Below, piece after piece: positions 28,173-37,933 of a stretch of 64,000 nucleotides of DNA. The number at the start of each line of letters is the position of its first letter. The first letter of the stretch is position 1. The notes beneath the pieces are model-generated. The model was not told where the DNA came from. It ran no database searches and was given only the letters and a program-made list of their open reading frames with translations. The stretch is from assembly GCF_004363555.1 (NCBI RefSeq), contig NZ_SNZJ01000001.1:248001-312000 (forward strand), in the 5' to 3' direction. The translations under genes were made by a program, and so were the position numbers. This DNA is from Halomonas ventosae (GTDB lineage: Bacteria > Pseudomonadota > Gammaproteobacteria > Pseudomonadales > Halomonadaceae).

Positions 28173-28314
28173 GGTGCGGTCCCTGTCACTGTTGAGGATG
28201 TGGCCCCGGGGAAAGCGTGGGAATGCCCTCCCGGGAGCGGGTACAATACCTCATGATACCGGACCGAGCCTGGCCTGCCAGAGTGTCAGGTCGGCGACAC
28301 CATGGAGAGAGCAG

Positions 28315-29040
28315 ATGAGTGCAAGCCACCCGGAAGCGGACAACGTCGACCAGGCCGAGATTGCCAAGTTCGAGGCCCTGGCCGACCGCTGGTGGGACCC
28401 GCAGGGCGAGTTCAAGCCCCTCCACGACATCAACCCGCTGCGCCTGGACTTCATCGATGCCCGGGCGGGGCTGGCCGGGCGACGGGTGCTCGACGTGGGC
28501 TGCGGCGGCGGCATCCTGGCCGAGGCCATGGCCCATCGTGGCGCCGAGGTCACCGGCATCGACCTCGGGGAGGCACCGCTGGCCGTGGCCCGCCAGCACG
28601 CCCGGGAGAGCGGGGTGGCCATCGGCTACCGCCACGTCAGCGTCGAGGAGACGGCCGCGGCCCATCCCGGCGAGTTCGACGTGGTGACCTGCCTGGAGAT
28701 GCTCGAGCACGTGCCGGATCCTGGCTCGGTCGTGCGCGCCTGCGCCACCCTGGTCAAGCCCGGCGGCCAGGTGTTCTTCTCGACCCTGAACCGCAACCCC
28801 AAGGCCTATGCGCTGGCGGTGCTCGGCGCCGAGTACCTGCTGCGCCTGCTGCCGCGGGGCACCCACGACTACAGCCGCTTCATCCGCCCCTCGGAGCTGG
28901 CGGCCTGGTGCCGTGAGGCGGGGCTGGACGTGCGCGAGCAGAGCGGCCTGGTCTTCCATCCACTGACCCGTCGCTACGCCCTGTCGACGAGCGATGTCTC
29001 GGTCAACTACCTGATGCACTGTCGCCGGGAGGCGACGTGA
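28315..29040 (+). CDS. ubiG: Ubiquinone biosynthesis O-methyltransferase UbiG
   Basis: UbiG (241 residues) performs both O-methylations in ubiquinone synthesis, using SAM, at the inner face of the membrane. SAM motif [14 protein letters not shown] lies near residues 57-69, [10 protein letters not shown] near 80, and [11 protein letters not shown] near 128-138, with the membrane-association stretch [17 protein letters not shown] near 178-194. The ATG at 28315 has GGAGAGA upstream; the frame extends further but lacks support. Its stop overlaps the next gene by one base. Confidence 0.96.
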   Translation: MSASHPEADNVDQAEIAKFEALADRWWDPQGEFKPLHDINPLRLDFIDARAGLAGRRVLDVGCGGGILAEAMAHRGAEVTGIDLGEAPLAVARQHARESGVAIGYRHVSVEETAAAHPGEFDVVTCLEMLEHVPDPGSVVRACATLVKPGGQVFFSTLNRNPKAYALAVLGAEYLLRLLPRGTHDYSRFIRPSELAAWCREAGLDVREQSGLVFHPLTRRYALSTSDVSVNYLMHCRREAT

Positions 29041-29714
29041 TGGCCGCACGGCCTCCCCGGGCCCTGCTCTTCGACCTGGACGGCACCCTGATGGACACCG
29101 CGCCGGACCTGGCACGAGCCACCAACGCCCTGCGCCATCACCACGGGCTACCCGCCCTGCCCTACCCGGTGATCCGTGCCCAGGTCTCCAACGGCGGCAG
29201 CGCCCTGGTGACCCTGGCCCTGGGGCTCGCCCAGGAGGCCGAGGGCCATGGCGAGGCGCGCGCCTTCCTGCTCGAGGCCTATGGACGGGCGGTGGCCGAG
29301 GAGAGCCGGGTCTTCTCCCCGCTGGATCGACTGCTGGCCGACTGGGAGGCTCGCCAGCGCCCCTGGGGGATCGTCACCAACAAGCCCAGGGCCTATGCCG
29401 CGCCGCTGGTCGAGGCCCTGGGGCTGGCCCCCGGCGCCCTGCTCTGTGCCGACGACCTGCCGGTCAAGAAGCCCGATCCCGAGCCCCTGAGGGAGGCCGC
29501 GCGTCGCCTGAGAGCGACACCGTCGGAGTGCTGGTATGTCGGCGATCATCGGCGTGACATGCAGGCGGCACGCGCCGCCGGCATGGCCGCGGTGGCGGTG
29601 GGCTACGGCTATATCGAGGCGGGAGACGACTACCGGGAGTGGCCGGCCGACCTGTGGTTCGATACCGCCGAGGCCCTGGTGGCGGCACTGCACGGCGCCA
29701 GGCGGGACGGGTGA
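29040..29714 (+). CDS. mupP: HAD phosphatase, probable MurNAc-6-phosphate phosphatase MupP
   Basis: This 224-residue HAD hydrolase has motif I FDLDGTLMDT near residues 11-20, motif II IVTNKP near 112, motif III Lys in PVKKPDP near 141, and motif IV GDHRRDMQAA near 167-176. By sequence it could be phosphoglycolate phosphatase (Gph). The arrangement ubiG-mupP with yciK next matches the Pseudomonas locus where this gene was shown to be MupP, which removes phosphate from N-acetylmuramate-6-phosphate in cell-wall recycling, so I prefer MupP. The start ATG at 29040 overlaps the ubiG stop (TGATG) and has GGGAGG upstream. Confidence 0.88.
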   Translation: MAARPPRALLFDLDGTLMDTAPDLARATNALRHHHGLPALPYPVIRAQVSNGGSALVTLALGLAQEAEGHGEARAFLLEAYGRAVAEESRVFSPLDRLLADWEARQRPWGIVTNKPRAYAAPLVEALGLAPGALLCADDLPVKKPDPEPLREAARRLRATPSECWYVGDHRRDMQAARAAGMAAVAVGYGYIEAGDDYREWPADLWFDTAEALVAALHGARRDG

Positions 29715-29718
29715 GCGG

Positions 29719-29738
29719 GCCCCGGGCGTCCCCGGGGC
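29719..29738. terminator. Bidirectional terminator between mupP and yciK
   Basis: Eight perfect pairs (29719-29726 with 29731-29738) close a CGTC loop between converging genes. An outer GTGAG/CTCAC pairing may extend it. Confidence 0.7.
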
Positions 29739-29745
29739 GCCGCCC

Positions 29746-30510
29746 TCACCCCTGTTTCGGCGGCTGGGCGTCGAACTGCTCGCCGTTGTGGCCGCGGCTG
29801 TCCGGCCCCATCAGCCACAGGTAGGTGGGCATGATCTCTTCCGGGGCGCGCAGCGTCATCTCGTTCTCCCCGGGATAGGCACTCTTGCGCATGGCGGTGC
29901 GTGTCGCCCCGGGGTTGAGGCTGTTGACGCGCAGCGTGCCCAGGTGCTCGACCTCGTCGGCCAGCACCTCGACGAAGCCCTCGGTGGCGAACTTGGACAC
30001 CGCGTAGGCCCCCCAGTAGGCCCGGCCGCGGCGCCCCACGCTCGAGGAGGTGAACACCACCGAGGCGTCCGGCGAGCTCTTCAGCAACGGCAGCAGGGCC
30101 TGGGTCATCCAGATCGGGCCGTTGATGTTGACCTGCATCACCTGCTCCCAGAGCTCGGGGTTGTACTGCTCGAAGGGCGTGATGCGGCCGAGGATGCCGG
30201 CGTTGTGCAGGATGCCGTCGAGACGGCCGAACTCCTTGTCGAGGGTCTCGGCCATGTCATGGTAGTCCTTGAGCGTGGCCCCCTCGAAGTTGAGCGGGAA
30301 GATCGCCGGCTGGGGCCCCCCGGCGGCCTCGATCTCGTCGTAGACCTTCTCCAGCTTGGCGATGGTGCGCCCCAGCAGGATCACGGTGGCCCCATGGCCG
30401 GCGAAGGCCAGGGCCGCGGCGCGACCGATGCCGTCGCCGGCACCGGTCACCAGGATGATGCGGCCCTCGAGCAGGTCGGCCGGGGACTGGTAGTCGATCT
30501 TGCAGGTCAT
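29746..30510 (-). CDS. yciK: YciK-family short-chain dehydrogenase
   Basis: This 254-residue SDR has the NAD(P) motif VTGAGDGIGRAAA near residues 22-34, NNAG-equivalent LHNAGILG near 100, and the catalytic Ser-Tyr-Lys: Ser in FTSSSVGRRG near 153 and YAVSKFA near 168-174. It matches YciK, a conserved oxidoreductase of unknown substrate. The ATG at 30510 has GGAG upstream; an in-frame TTG at 30531 overlaps cpoB's stop and is less likely. It converges with mupP and lies 17 bp after cpoB on the same strand. Confidence 0.92.
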   Translation of the reverse strand: MTCKIDYQSPADLLEGRIILVTGAGDGIGRAAALAFAGHGATVILLGRTIAKLEKVYDEIEAAGGPQPAIFPLNFEGATLKDYHDMAETLDKEFGRLDGILHNAGILGRITPFEQYNPELWEQVMQVNINGPIWMTQALLPLLKSSPDASVVFTSSSVGRRGRAYWGAYAVSKFATEGFVEVLADEVEHLGTLRVNSLNPGATRTAMRKSAYPGENEMTLRAPEEIMPTYLWLMGPDSRGHNGEQFDAQPPKQG

Positions 30511-30527
30511 CACGTCTCCTCTGTCCC

Positions 30528-31307
30528 TCAATTCCCTGCCTGGCGAAGGAAGTCGTCGGCCAGGCCGGCGGCGCTGCTGTCGGGGTGCTCCTCACGCACG
30601 CGGTCGAGCAGCGCCCGGCTCTCCTCGGGACGCCCCCGGCGCGCCTCGAGCAGCCCCAGCTTGTAGAGGGCATCGGGCACCTTGCTGCTCTCCGGGAAGT
30701 CCTGCAGGACCCGCCGGAAGGCGGCATCGGCGGCCTCCAGATCGCCCTCGGCCGAGTAGAGCTCGCCGAGCCAGTAATGGGCGTTGGCGGTCAGGCGGCT
30801 GTCCGGGTGCTGGGTCACGAAGGACTCGAAGGCCCCGATGGCCTGGCCGAACTCCCGGGCCTGGACGTGCGAGAAGGCCGTCTGGTAGGCCGACTGCACG
30901 GCGGGGTCGTCGCCGCTCGGCGGGGGGGTCTCGGCGACCTGGCGGGCGCTCTCCTCGTCTACCGTCGAAGCAGCCTGGTCGACGCCACTGCCCGCCGCCA
31001 TCAGGCGATCCTCGATGTCCAGGTATTGCTGGCGAGTCTGGCGGCGCAGCTGCTCCAGCTGGTGGCGCAGCTCCTCCACCTGGCCGCGCAGCTGGCGGAT
31101 CTCCTCCTGGTGCTGCTGGACCTGGTTGAAGATCACCAGGCTGCCGCCGGCCTCCTCGCGGGTGGCCGCCTGGTCATAGAAGCCGCCGGACCCCGACCGC
31201 CCGGTAAGGTCCTCGATCACCGGCTGTTGTGCCAGGGCCGGTGCCACTACGGTCAGCGGGAGCACCAGGGCTCCCGCGCCGCACAGTCCCTTCAGACCGT
31301 GTCTCAT
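30528..31307 (-). CDS. cpoB: Cell division coordinator CpoB (YbgF)
   Basis: CpoB (259 residues) is a periplasmic protein that links Tol-Pal energy state with peptidoglycan synthesis at the septum. It has a signal peptide (cleavage near APALAQ, residue 26), an N-terminal trimerising coiled coil (VQQHQEEIRQLRGQVEELRHQLEQ-type heptads, residues 60-100) and C-terminal TPR repeats (AYQTAFSHVQAREFGQAIGAFESFV onward, residues 137-255). Length matches E. coli CpoB. It is the last gene of the tol-pal operon, 29 bp after pal. Confidence 0.95.
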   Translation of the reverse strand: MRHGLKGLCGAGALVLPLTVVAPALAQQPVIEDLTGRSGSGGFYDQAATREEAGGSLVIFNQVQQHQEEIRQLRGQVEELRHQLEQLRRQTRQQYLDIEDRLMAAGSGVDQAASTVDEESARQVAETPPPSGDDPAVQSAYQTAFSHVQAREFGQAIGAFESFVTQHPDSRLTANAHYWLGELYSAEGDLEAADAAFRRVLQDFPESSKVPDALYKLGLLEARRGRPEESRALLDRVREEHPDSSAAGLADDFLRQAGN

Positions 31308-31336
31308 CGTTCTCTCCCTCGTCGTGTCGTGCCCGC

Positions 31337-31873
31337 TCAGTAGGCGAAGACCACCCGACGGTTCTGGGCGTAGGCCTGCTCGTTCTGGCCACGTGCCGCG
31401 GGCCGCTCCTCGCCGTAGCTGACCACCTCGACCTGGGAGGGCGACACGCCCTGGACGTTGAGGTAGCGCTCGACGGCACCGGCGCGGCGCTCGCCCAGCG
31501 CCAGGTTGTACTCGCGAGTGCCTCTCTCGTCGGTGTGGCCCTGCAGGACAACGCTGGCGTTGGGGTTGCTCTGCAGGAAGCGGGCATGGGCGGTCAGCAC
31601 CGGCTCGAACTCGCTGCGGATGGTATCGCTGTCGTACTCGAAGTAGATGGTGCGGGTCTCCGGGATACGGCCGTCGGCATCGGCCATCTGGCCGGTGCGG
31701 TCGCCGCTGACGCCACTGCCATCGGCGCCGCCCGTGGACACACCGCCTCGATCGGTACCGCCGGCGCCTCCTGTCAGGTCACCGTCCTGGCCGCCACCCG
31801 TGCTGGAACAGCCGGCCACGAAGGCCAGGGACAGGGCAATGGCCAGGGTTCTGGCATAGGGCTTGAGCTGCAT
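31337..31873 (-). CDS. pal: Peptidoglycan-associated lipoprotein Pal
   Basis: Pal (178 residues) is an outer-membrane lipoprotein binding peptidoglycan and TolB. The lipobox VAGC ends at Cys21. A Gly-rich linker precedes the OmpA-like domain with IYFEYDSDTIRSEF near residues 77-90, VLQGHTDERGTREYN near 112-126 and LGERRAGAVERYL. The ATG at 31873 has AAGGAG seven bases upstream and gives a proper signal peptide; the frame extends to 31918 without support. It follows tolB by 23 bp. Confidence 0.97.
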   Translation of the reverse strand: MQLKPYARTLAIALSLAFVAGCSSTGGGQDGDLTGGAGGTDRGGVSTGGADGSGVSGDRTGQMADADGRIPETRTIYFEYDSDTIRSEFEPVLTAHARFLQSNPNASVVLQGHTDERGTREYNLALGERRAGAVERYLNVQGVSPSQVEVVSYGEERPAARGQNEQAYAQNRRVVFAY

Positions 31874-31896
31874 CGTGAAACTCCTTGTTGGATAGA

Positions 31897-33186
31897 TCAG
31901 TTCAGAAACGGTGACCACGCGGGCTCGCGGACATCACCCTGCGCCGCCGGCAGCCGGAAGGAGGCGCGCCCATCGGCGGAGACCCCGCCCAGCACGCCGT
32001 TGCCGCCCTGCTGGGTGGCGAAGATTACCATGGTGCCATTGGGCGCGACACTGGGGGATTCGGCCTGCCCGGTGTCGCTCAGGGCCACCAGGCGACCGCT
32101 TTCCAGGTCCTGGCGCGCCACCTGGTAGCCGTTGTTGCCGCGATGGATCAGGAAGATCGCCTCGCCGTCCGGGGCGAAACGCGCCCGGGCATTGTAGTTG
32201 CCGGTGAAGGTGAGGCGCTCCTCCTCGCCGCTGCCCAGGTCGAGGCGATAGATCTGCGGGCCACCGCTGCGGTCGGAGGTGAACAGCAGGCTGCGACCAT
32301 CCGGCGACCAGGCGGGCTCGGTGTCGATGCTGGAGTTGTTGGTGACGCGCTGCACGTCCCGCGAGCCGATGTCCATCACGTAGATCTCGGGCTGGCCATC
32401 CTTGGAGAGCGCCATCGCCAGGCGACGGCCATCCGGTGACCAGGTCGGGGCGCTGTTGAGTCCCTCGAAGGAGGTGGCACGCACGCGCCGGCCGGAGGCG
32501 ATGTCCTGGATGTAGATCGCCGGGCGTTCGGTCTCGAAGGAGACGTAGGCCAGCTTGCCGCCATCCGGTGACCAGGCGGGGGACATGATCGGCTCGTCGG
32601 ACGAGAGGATCTGCTGGCTGTTGCGCCCGTCGGCATCGGCCACGTGGAGAGCGTACTGGGTATCGTCCCCCACGCCGCTGGAGGTCACGTAGGCGATGCG
32701 GGTCGAGAAGGCCCCGCGGATATCGGTGATCTCCTCGAAGATCTGGTCGCTGATGTAGTGGGCGGCGTCGCGCAGCCCCTGGCGGCCGGCCGTCACGCTC
32801 TCGGCGATCATGCGGCTCTCGCCGCTGACGTCCATCAGCTCGTACTCGATGCGATACTGATCGCCCTCGCGGCTGATCCGCCCCGCCACCAGGTAGCGAA
32901 CGTCCAGGGCGCGCCAGTCGCCGTAGCGCACCTCCTCGCTCGAGGTGGGGCGCTCGAACATGGCACGACGCTCAAGCGGCTCGAAGTAGCCGCTGCGCTC
33001 CAGGTCATCGGAGACGATCTGCGCGATGTCCTGGGGCATGTCGTCGCCGTCGGCGAAAGGCACGATCGCGATGGGCGTGGCACGATCGCTGCCACGGGTG
33101 ATCTCGATGGTCAGGTCGGCGGCCTGGGCCAGGCTGGTGAACAGCATCAGCAGGGCGGCCAGCCAGGTGGTCTTCAGGATGTTCAT
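31897..33186 (-). CDS. tolB: Tol-Pal system protein TolB
   Basis: TolB (429 residues) is a periplasmic beta-propeller that binds Pal and the TolA C-terminus. A signal peptide ends at AQAAD (residue 22), followed by an N-terminal domain and six WD-like blades with repeated PxWSPDG motifs ([38 protein letters not shown]). Length matches E. coli TolB. The ATG at 33186 shares one base with the tolA stop (TGATG), indicating translational coupling. Confidence 0.97.
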   Translation of the reverse strand: MNILKTTWLAALLMLFTSLAQAADLTIEITRGSDRATPIAIVPFADGDDMPQDIAQIVSDDLERSGYFEPLERRAMFERPTSSEEVRYGDWRALDVRYLVAGRISREGDQYRIEYELMDVSGESRMIAESVTAGRQGLRDAAHYISDQIFEEITDIRGAFSTRIAYVTSSGVGDDTQYALHVADADGRNSQQILSSDEPIMSPAWSPDGGKLAYVSFETERPAIYIQDIASGRRVRATSFEGLNSAPTWSPDGRRLAMALSKDGQPEIYVMDIGSRDVQRVTNNSSIDTEPAWSPDGRSLLFTSDRSGGPQIYRLDLGSGEEERLTFTGNYNARARFAPDGEAIFLIHRGNNGYQVARQDLESGRLVALSDTGQAESPSVAPNGTMVIFATQQGGNGVLGGVSADGRASFRLPAAQGDVREPAWSPFLN

Positions 33187-34367
33187 CAGCGGATATCCCC
33201 CGGTCGGAATCGCAGGTTGAATTGACGGTAGTCGCGCTGGGCCGAGGCCGGCAAGTCGCGCAGCTCGGCGAAGGGCGCGGCGGCCTCCACGGCCTGGACC
33301 GCGGAGCGGTCGAAGGCACTGTTGCCACTGCTCTGACCAATGGTAGCCGCGAACAGCTCCCCCGAGGGGCCCAGCCGCACCGACACCTCGGCGCTGGCCC
33401 CGTCGGGCACGTTGGGCGGAATCACCCAGGCCTGCTCCACCGCCCGGCGCACCAGGTTGATGAAGCTGTTGGCCGCCTCGTTGGCCTGGCGGGCATTGGC
33501 CACATTGTCGGCCTCCCCCTCGATGGCGCGATCGAGGCCCTGGCTGGCCGCCTCGGCGGCGCGCCGGGCCTGCTCCTCGGCCTGGCGCTGGCGTTCTGCC
33601 TCCGCCTCGGCCTGACGCTGACGTTCGGCTTCTGCTTCAGCTTCCGCCTGACGCTGGCGTTCGGCTTCCGCCTCCGCTTCGGCCTGGCGCTGACGTTCGG
33701 CTTCTGCCTCGGCTTCGGCCTGACGCTGGCGTTCGGCTTCCGCCTCGGCTTCGGCCTGGCGCTGACGTTCGGCTTCCGCCTCTGCTTCGGCCTGGCGCTG
33801 ACGTTCGGCTTCTGCCTCTGCTTCGGCCTGACGCTGACGTTCGGCTTCTGCCTCTGCTTCGGCCTGGCGCTGGCGTTCGGCTTCCGCCTCTGCTTCGGCC
33901 TGGCGCTGGCGTTCGGCTTCCGCTTCGGCCTGGCGCCGGCGTTCGGCCTCCGCCTCGGCCTGCTCGGCACGCCGTGCGGCCTCCTCCTCGGCGGCCCGGC
34001 GCGCCTCCTCCCGGGCCTCGGCTTCGGCTTGGCGTTGCCGCTCGGCCTCCTCCGCCTGGCGGGCGGCTTCCTCCGCGGCCTCGACGGCCTCGGCCTCCGC
34101 CTCGCGAGCGTCCTCCTCCTCGGCACGCGCCGCGGCCTCCTCCTCGGCCTGGCGGGCCGCCGCCCGGGCACGGGCCTCCTCGGCGCGCTGCGCCTGGTCG
34201 GTGGTGGTCTCGGTGCTGACCAGGGTCGCCTGGACGATATTGGTGCTCGGCGGCTCGGTCTCCCGCTCCGGAAAGCGGATCACGCTGGCCACCAGGATCG
34301 CCAGGTGCAGGGCGATGGCGAGCACCAGCGGCAGGCCATAGCCCACGCGTCGGTCATGTCTGGCCAT
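33186..34367 (-). CDS. tolA: Tol-Pal energy transducer TolA
   Basis: TolA (393 residues) spans the periplasm and transmits proton-motive force from TolQR to Pal. One transmembrane segment ([19 protein letters not shown], residues about 12-31) with the His common in TolA, a long Ala/Glu/Arg/Gln helical domain (residues 55-290) and a C-terminal domain ([31 protein letters not shown]) are present. The helical domain contains eight perfect 12-residue [12 protein letters not shown] units, giving an unusually regular and charged rod. The ATG at 34367 has GAGGAG five bases upstream. Confidence 0.95.
   Translation of the reverse strand: MARHDRRVGYGLPLVLAIALHLAILVASVIRFPERETEPPSTNIVQATLVSTETTTDQAQRAEEARARAAARQAEEEAAARAEEEDAREAEAEAVEAAEEAARQAEEAERQRQAEAEAREEARRAAEEEAARRAEQAEAEAERRRQAEAEAERQRQAEAEAEAERQRQAEAEAEAERQRQAEAEAEAERQRQAEAEAEAERQRQAEAEAEAERQRQAEAEAEAERQRQAEAEAEAERQRQAEAEAEAERQRQAEAEAERQRQAEEQARRAAEAASQGLDRAIEGEADNVANARQANEAANSFINLVRRAVEQAWVIPPNVPDGASAEVSVRLGPSGELFAATIGQSSGNSAFDRSAVQAVEAAAPFAELRDLPASAQRDYRQFNLRFRPGDIR
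33581..33928 (-). repeat. 36-bp tandem repeat in tolA
   Basis: Eight 36-bp units start at 33611, 33647, 33683, 33719, 33755, 33791, 33827 and 33863, flanked on both sides by a 30-bp version. Units differ only at scattered third-codon positions, so copy number may vary between strains. Confidence 0.85.
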
Positions 34368-34376
34368 GTGGGCTCC

Positions 34377-34817
<441 letters not shown>

Positions 34818-34830
34818 GACGGCCTCTCCT

Positions 34831-35520
34831 TCACTCGGCGCCGGGGTCGGTCCGGCCCTGCAGGTTGCGGTGCAGGATGGAGTGGAACTCCTCGGCGAAG
34901 TCCTCGTACTTGCCCAGCAGGCGTCCGGACTCGGCGGAGAGCCGGTTGTAGAAGATCACCGCGGGAATCGCCGCGAACAGCCCCATGGCGGTGGCGATCA
35001 GGGCCTCGGCGATCCAGGGAGCCACCGTGGCCAGGGTCGCCTGCTGGGCCATGGAGAGCGACTGGAAGGAGCCCATGATGCCCCAGACGGTGCCGAACAG
35101 CCCGATGTAGGGGCTGGCCGAGGCGACCGTCGCCAGGAACACCAGGTGCAGGTTGAGGCGGTCCTCCTCGCGGGACCAGGCCACGCGCATGCTGCGCTGG
35201 ACCCCCTCGAGGATCGCCTGGGGGCTGCGGGTCTTGGCCAGCAGGCGGTTGAACTCCCGGAAGCCGGCACGAAAGACGTGCTCGGCCCCCTGCGTCTCCT
35301 GTTCGGCGGGCGTCTCGCGATAGAGCTCGTTGAGGTCCACGCCGGACCAGAAGCGCTCCTCGAAGACCCGATGGGCCTTGCGCGCCCGGCGCATCACGAA
35401 GGTGCGCTGGAAGATCACCACCCAGGAGAGGATGGAGCCGATCACCAGGATCAGCATCACCATCTGCACCACGCCGCTGGCGTTCATGATCAGGTGGGGT
35501 ATGGACATGGAGTCGTTCAC
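34831..35520 (-). CDS. tolQ: Tol-Pal system protein TolQ
   Basis: TolQ (229 residues from the chosen start) is the three-segment inner-membrane proton-channel subunit of the Tol motor. Transmembrane regions are VVQMVMLILVIGSILSWVVIFQ near residues 17-38, ASPYIGLFGTVWGIMGSF near 136-153 and ALIATAMGLFAAIPAVIFYN near 171-190, with conserved Thr and the LFGTVWGIM motif. I choose GTG at 35520, six bases after a GAGG site; ATG at 35526 is too close to that site and ATG at 35508 has none. In most relatives ybgC precedes tolQ, but here ruvB does. Confidence 0.93.
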   Translation of the reverse strand: MNDSMSIPHLIMNASGVVQMVMLILVIGSILSWVVIFQRTFVMRRARKAHRVFEERFWSGVDLNELYRETPAEQETQGAEHVFRAGFREFNRLLAKTRSPQAILEGVQRSMRVAWSREEDRLNLHLVFLATVASASPYIGLFGTVWGIMGSFQSLSMAQQATLATVAPWIAEALIATAMGLFAAIPAVIFYNRLSAESGRLLGKYEDFAEEFHSILHRNLQGRTDPGAE

Positions 35521-35567
35521 GGGCATCCTCGTCGGTCTTGGTCAGTCGTCACGGGAGTGGGGGTCCG

Positions 35568-36593
35568 CTAGTCGGGCGCCCGCTCGTGGGGCGCCATGTC
35601 GAAGTGTTGCCAGGCCTGACGGGTCACCACCCGGCCACGGGCGGTGCGCATCATCAGGCCCTGCTGGATCAGGTAGGGTTCGATGACGTCCTCGATGGTG
35701 TCGCGCTCCTCGCCGATCGCCGCGGCCAGCGAGTCGATGCCCACCGGGCCGCCGTCGAACTTCTCGATCATCGCCAGCAGCAGGCGCCGGTCCATGTGGT
35801 CGAGGCCGTGGTGGTCGACGTGGAGCATGTTCAGCGCCAGGTCGGCGATCTCGGCATCCACGCGGCCTTGGGCACGCACCTCGGCGAAGTCGCGCACCCG
35901 GCGCAACAGCCGGTTGGCGATGCGCGGGGTGCCGCGGGAACGGCGCGCGACCTCCCGGGCGCCCTCCCGGTCGCTCTCGACCCCCAGCAGCCGCGCGGAG
36001 CGCACGACGATCTCGGTGAGCTCGTCGATGCTGTAGAACTCCAGGCGCTGGACGATGCCGAAGCGGTCGCGCAACGGCGAGGTCAAAAGGCCCGCCCGGG
36101 TGGTGGCGCCGACCAGCGTGAAGGGTGGAAGGTCGAGCTTGATCGAGCGCGCCGCCGGCCCCTCGCCGATGACGATATCGAGCTGGAAGTCCTCCATGGC
36201 GGGATAGAGGATCTCCTCCACCACCGGCGACAGGCGATGGATCTCGTCGATGAAGAGCACGTCGCCGGGCTGCAGGTTGGTGAGCATGGCGGCGAGGTCG
36301 CCGGCCCGCTCGAGCACCGGTCCCGAGGTGGACTTGAGCCCCACCCCCATCTCGGCGGCGACGATGTTGGCGAGCGTCGTCTTGCCGAGCCCCGGCGGGC
36401 CGAACACCAGGGTATGGTCGAGGCTCTCCTCGCGGCCGCGGGCGGCGCTGATGAAGATGTCGAGCTGCTCGCGTACCCGCGGCTGGCCGATGTAGTCGGC
36501 GAGCCGCTTCGGCCGGATGGCATGGTCGACGCCGCCCTCGCCCTCGCGGGGGTCGGCGGCGATCAGGCGATCACTCTCGAGCATGGCGGACAT
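35568..36593 (-). CDS. ruvB: Holliday junction branch-migration ATPase RuvB
   Basis: RuvB (341 residues) is the hexameric AAA+ motor of branch migration. It shows Walker [13 protein letters not shown] near residues 65-76, Walker [10 protein letters not shown] near 115, the sensor GATTRAG near 161 with the arginine-finger region LRDRFGIV, and the winged-helix C-terminus ending [12 protein letters not shown]. Length is typical. The start is ATG 36593 or, three codons later, 36584 ([12 protein letters not shown], closer to other RuvB starts); neither has a strong ribosome site. It lies 35 bp after ruvA. Confidence 0.97.
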   Translation of the reverse strand: MSAMLESDRLIAADPREGEGGVDHAIRPKRLADYIGQPRVREQLDIFISAARGREESLDHTLVFGPPGLGKTTLANIVAAEMGVGLKSTSGPVLERAGDLAAMLTNLQPGDVLFIDEIHRLSPVVEEILYPAMEDFQLDIVIGEGPAARSIKLDLPPFTLVGATTRAGLLTSPLRDRFGIVQRLEFYSIDELTEIVVRSARLLGVESDREGAREVARRSRGTPRIANRLLRRVRDFAEVRAQGRVDAEIADLALNMLHVDHHGLDHMDRRLLLAMIEKFDGGPVGIDSLAAAIGEERDTIEDVIEPYLIQQGLMMRTARGRVVTRQAWQHFDMAPHERAPD

Positions 36594-36628
36594 CCGGCAT
36601 CGAATGAAAGCGTGGAGGCGTCATCGGT

Positions 36629-37243
36629 TCACCCCGCGAGGCGGCGGGTCAGGGCCGCCTTGATCATGGCCTCGGTGGAGCCGGCCTCCTCGAGGCCGAC
36701 CAGCATGCGGGCCGCTTCGGTGGGCTTGTAGCCGAGGCTGACCAGCGCCGCCTCGGCATCGGCGACGGGGTCCGTGACCCCGGACGACACGCTGCCGGTC
36801 GGCACCTGGGTGCCAACGGCCAGTTCGCCCGGCTGTTCCCAGTGGGGAAAGCGGTCGCGCATCTCGATGATCAGCCGCTCGGCGGTCTTCTTGCCCACCC
36901 CCGGCAGCCGGGTCAGCGCCTTGACGTCGTCGTCCATCACGCAGCGCACGAAGGCCTCCTCGTCCATGCCGGAGAGGATGCCCAGGGCGAGCCTGGGGCC
37001 GATGCCGTTGACCTTGATCAGCGCCCGGAAGAGCGAGCGCTCCTGCTCCCGGGCGAAGCCGTAGAGCAGGTGGGCATCATCCCGGATGGTCAGGTGGGTG
37101 TAGAGCGATACCGGCTCCCCGGTGCCGGGCATGGCCACCAGGGTGGTCATGGAGGCTTCCAGCTCGTAGCCGACACCGGCCACGTCCACCACCATCCAGG
37201 GGGGCTGTTTCTCGAGCAGGGTGCCTCGCAGGCGTCCTATCAT
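36629..37243 (-). CDS. ruvA: Holliday junction DNA-binding protein RuvA
   Basis: RuvA (204 residues) binds the four-way junction as a tetramer and loads RuvB. The start MIGRLRGTLLEKQPP and the OB-fold with VDVAGVGYELEAS are typical; helix-hairpin-helix motifs lie at LIKVNGIGPRLALGILSG near residues 71-88 and LTRLPGVGKKTAERLIIEM near 106-124. The C-terminal RuvB-interacting helix bundle (ALVSLGYKPTEAARML) is intact. A 141-bp gap with a hairpin separates it from ruvC. Confidence 0.97.
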   Translation of the reverse strand: MIGRLRGTLLEKQPPWMVVDVAGVGYELEASMTTLVAMPGTGEPVSLYTHLTIRDDAHLLYGFAREQERSLFRALIKVNGIGPRLALGILSGMDEEAFVRCVMDDDVKALTRLPGVGKKTAERLIIEMRDRFPHWEQPGELAVGTQVPTGSVSSGVTDPVADAEAALVSLGYKPTEAARMLVGLEEAGSTEAMIKAALTRRLAG

Positions 37244-37302
37244 GGAAGATCGCTGTCCCTTGGGTTGGAGTCCATCGCGGCCCGCGGGGCCGTCATCGGG
37301 CC

Positions 37303-37308
37303 ACTATA
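37303..37308 (-). promoter_or_regulatory. Candidate -10 element for ruvAB
   Basis: The minus strand reads TATAGT about 60 bp before the ruvA start within the unusually long ruvC-ruvA gap. The -35 position matches poorly, and no LexA-type CTGT-N8-ACAG box was found. Confidence 0.3.
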
Positions 37309-37364
37309 CTGTTCGCCCGAGCCGCATGCCAGCCCGCGGGAACAGCGTTCGACAATGCGCCACC

Positions 37365-37380
37365 GTCGCCTCGCGGCGAC
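37365..37380 (-). other. Hairpin between ruvC and ruvA
   Basis: Six perfect pairs (37365-37370 with 37375-37380) close a four-base loop right after the ruvC stop. It may mark a partial transcription break between ruvC and ruvAB. Confidence 0.4.
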
Positions 37381-37384
37381 AGCG

Positions 37385-37924
37385 TCACGGGCGGAAGTCA
37401 CGCCAGGCGCCCCCCTTGCGACGGCTGCGGTGCCCGCCGAAGCTTCCCTCGCGCACCAGCCCCAGGCGGGCATGGGCATGGGTGAGCGCGATGGCCAGGG
37501 CGTCGGCGGCATCCGCCTGGGGTGTAGCCGAGAGGCCGAGGATCGCCGTCACCATGTGCTGGACCTGGGCCTTGTCGGCGCTACCGCTGCCGGCCACCGC
37601 CTGCTTGATCTGGCGAGGGCCGTACTCGCTGACCGGCAGGCCATGGTTAGCGGCGCAGACGATGGCCGTGCCGCGTGCCTGGCCGAGCTTGAGGGCGGAG
37701 TCGGCATTCTTCGACATGAATACCTGCTCGATGGCGAACTCCCCGGGGGCATGCACCGCGATCAGCTCGCCGACCCCGGCATAGACCTGGGCCAGCCGTT
37801 GGGCCAGGTCGTCGGCCTGGATGCGGATGCAGCCGCTGGCCACGTAGCGCGGCGTGGTCGTGGTGACGTCCAGCACCCCGTAGCCGGTGATCCGCGAGCC
37901 GGGGTCGATGCCGAGGATCAGCAT
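37385..37924 (-). CDS. ruvC: Holliday junction resolvase RuvC
   Basis: RuvC (179 residues) cleaves the junction processed by RuvAB. The RNase H-like acidic residues are visible: Asp7 in ILGIDPGSR, Glu in EFAIEQVF near residue 66, and Asp residues in [15 protein letters not shown] near 138-152. Length is slightly above the usual 173. The ATG at 37924 lies nine bp after yebC, an arrangement common in gammaproteobacteria. Confidence 0.97.
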   Translation of the reverse strand: MLILGIDPGSRITGYGVLDVTTTTPRYVASGCIRIQADDLAQRLAQVYAGVGELIAVHAPGEFAIEQVFMSKNADSALKLGQARGTAIVCAANHGLPVSEYGPRQIKQAVAGSGSADKAQVQHMVTAILGLSATPQADAADALAIALTHAHARLGLVREGSFGGHRSRRKGGAWRDFRP

Positions 37925-37933
37925 CCGCAGGGC

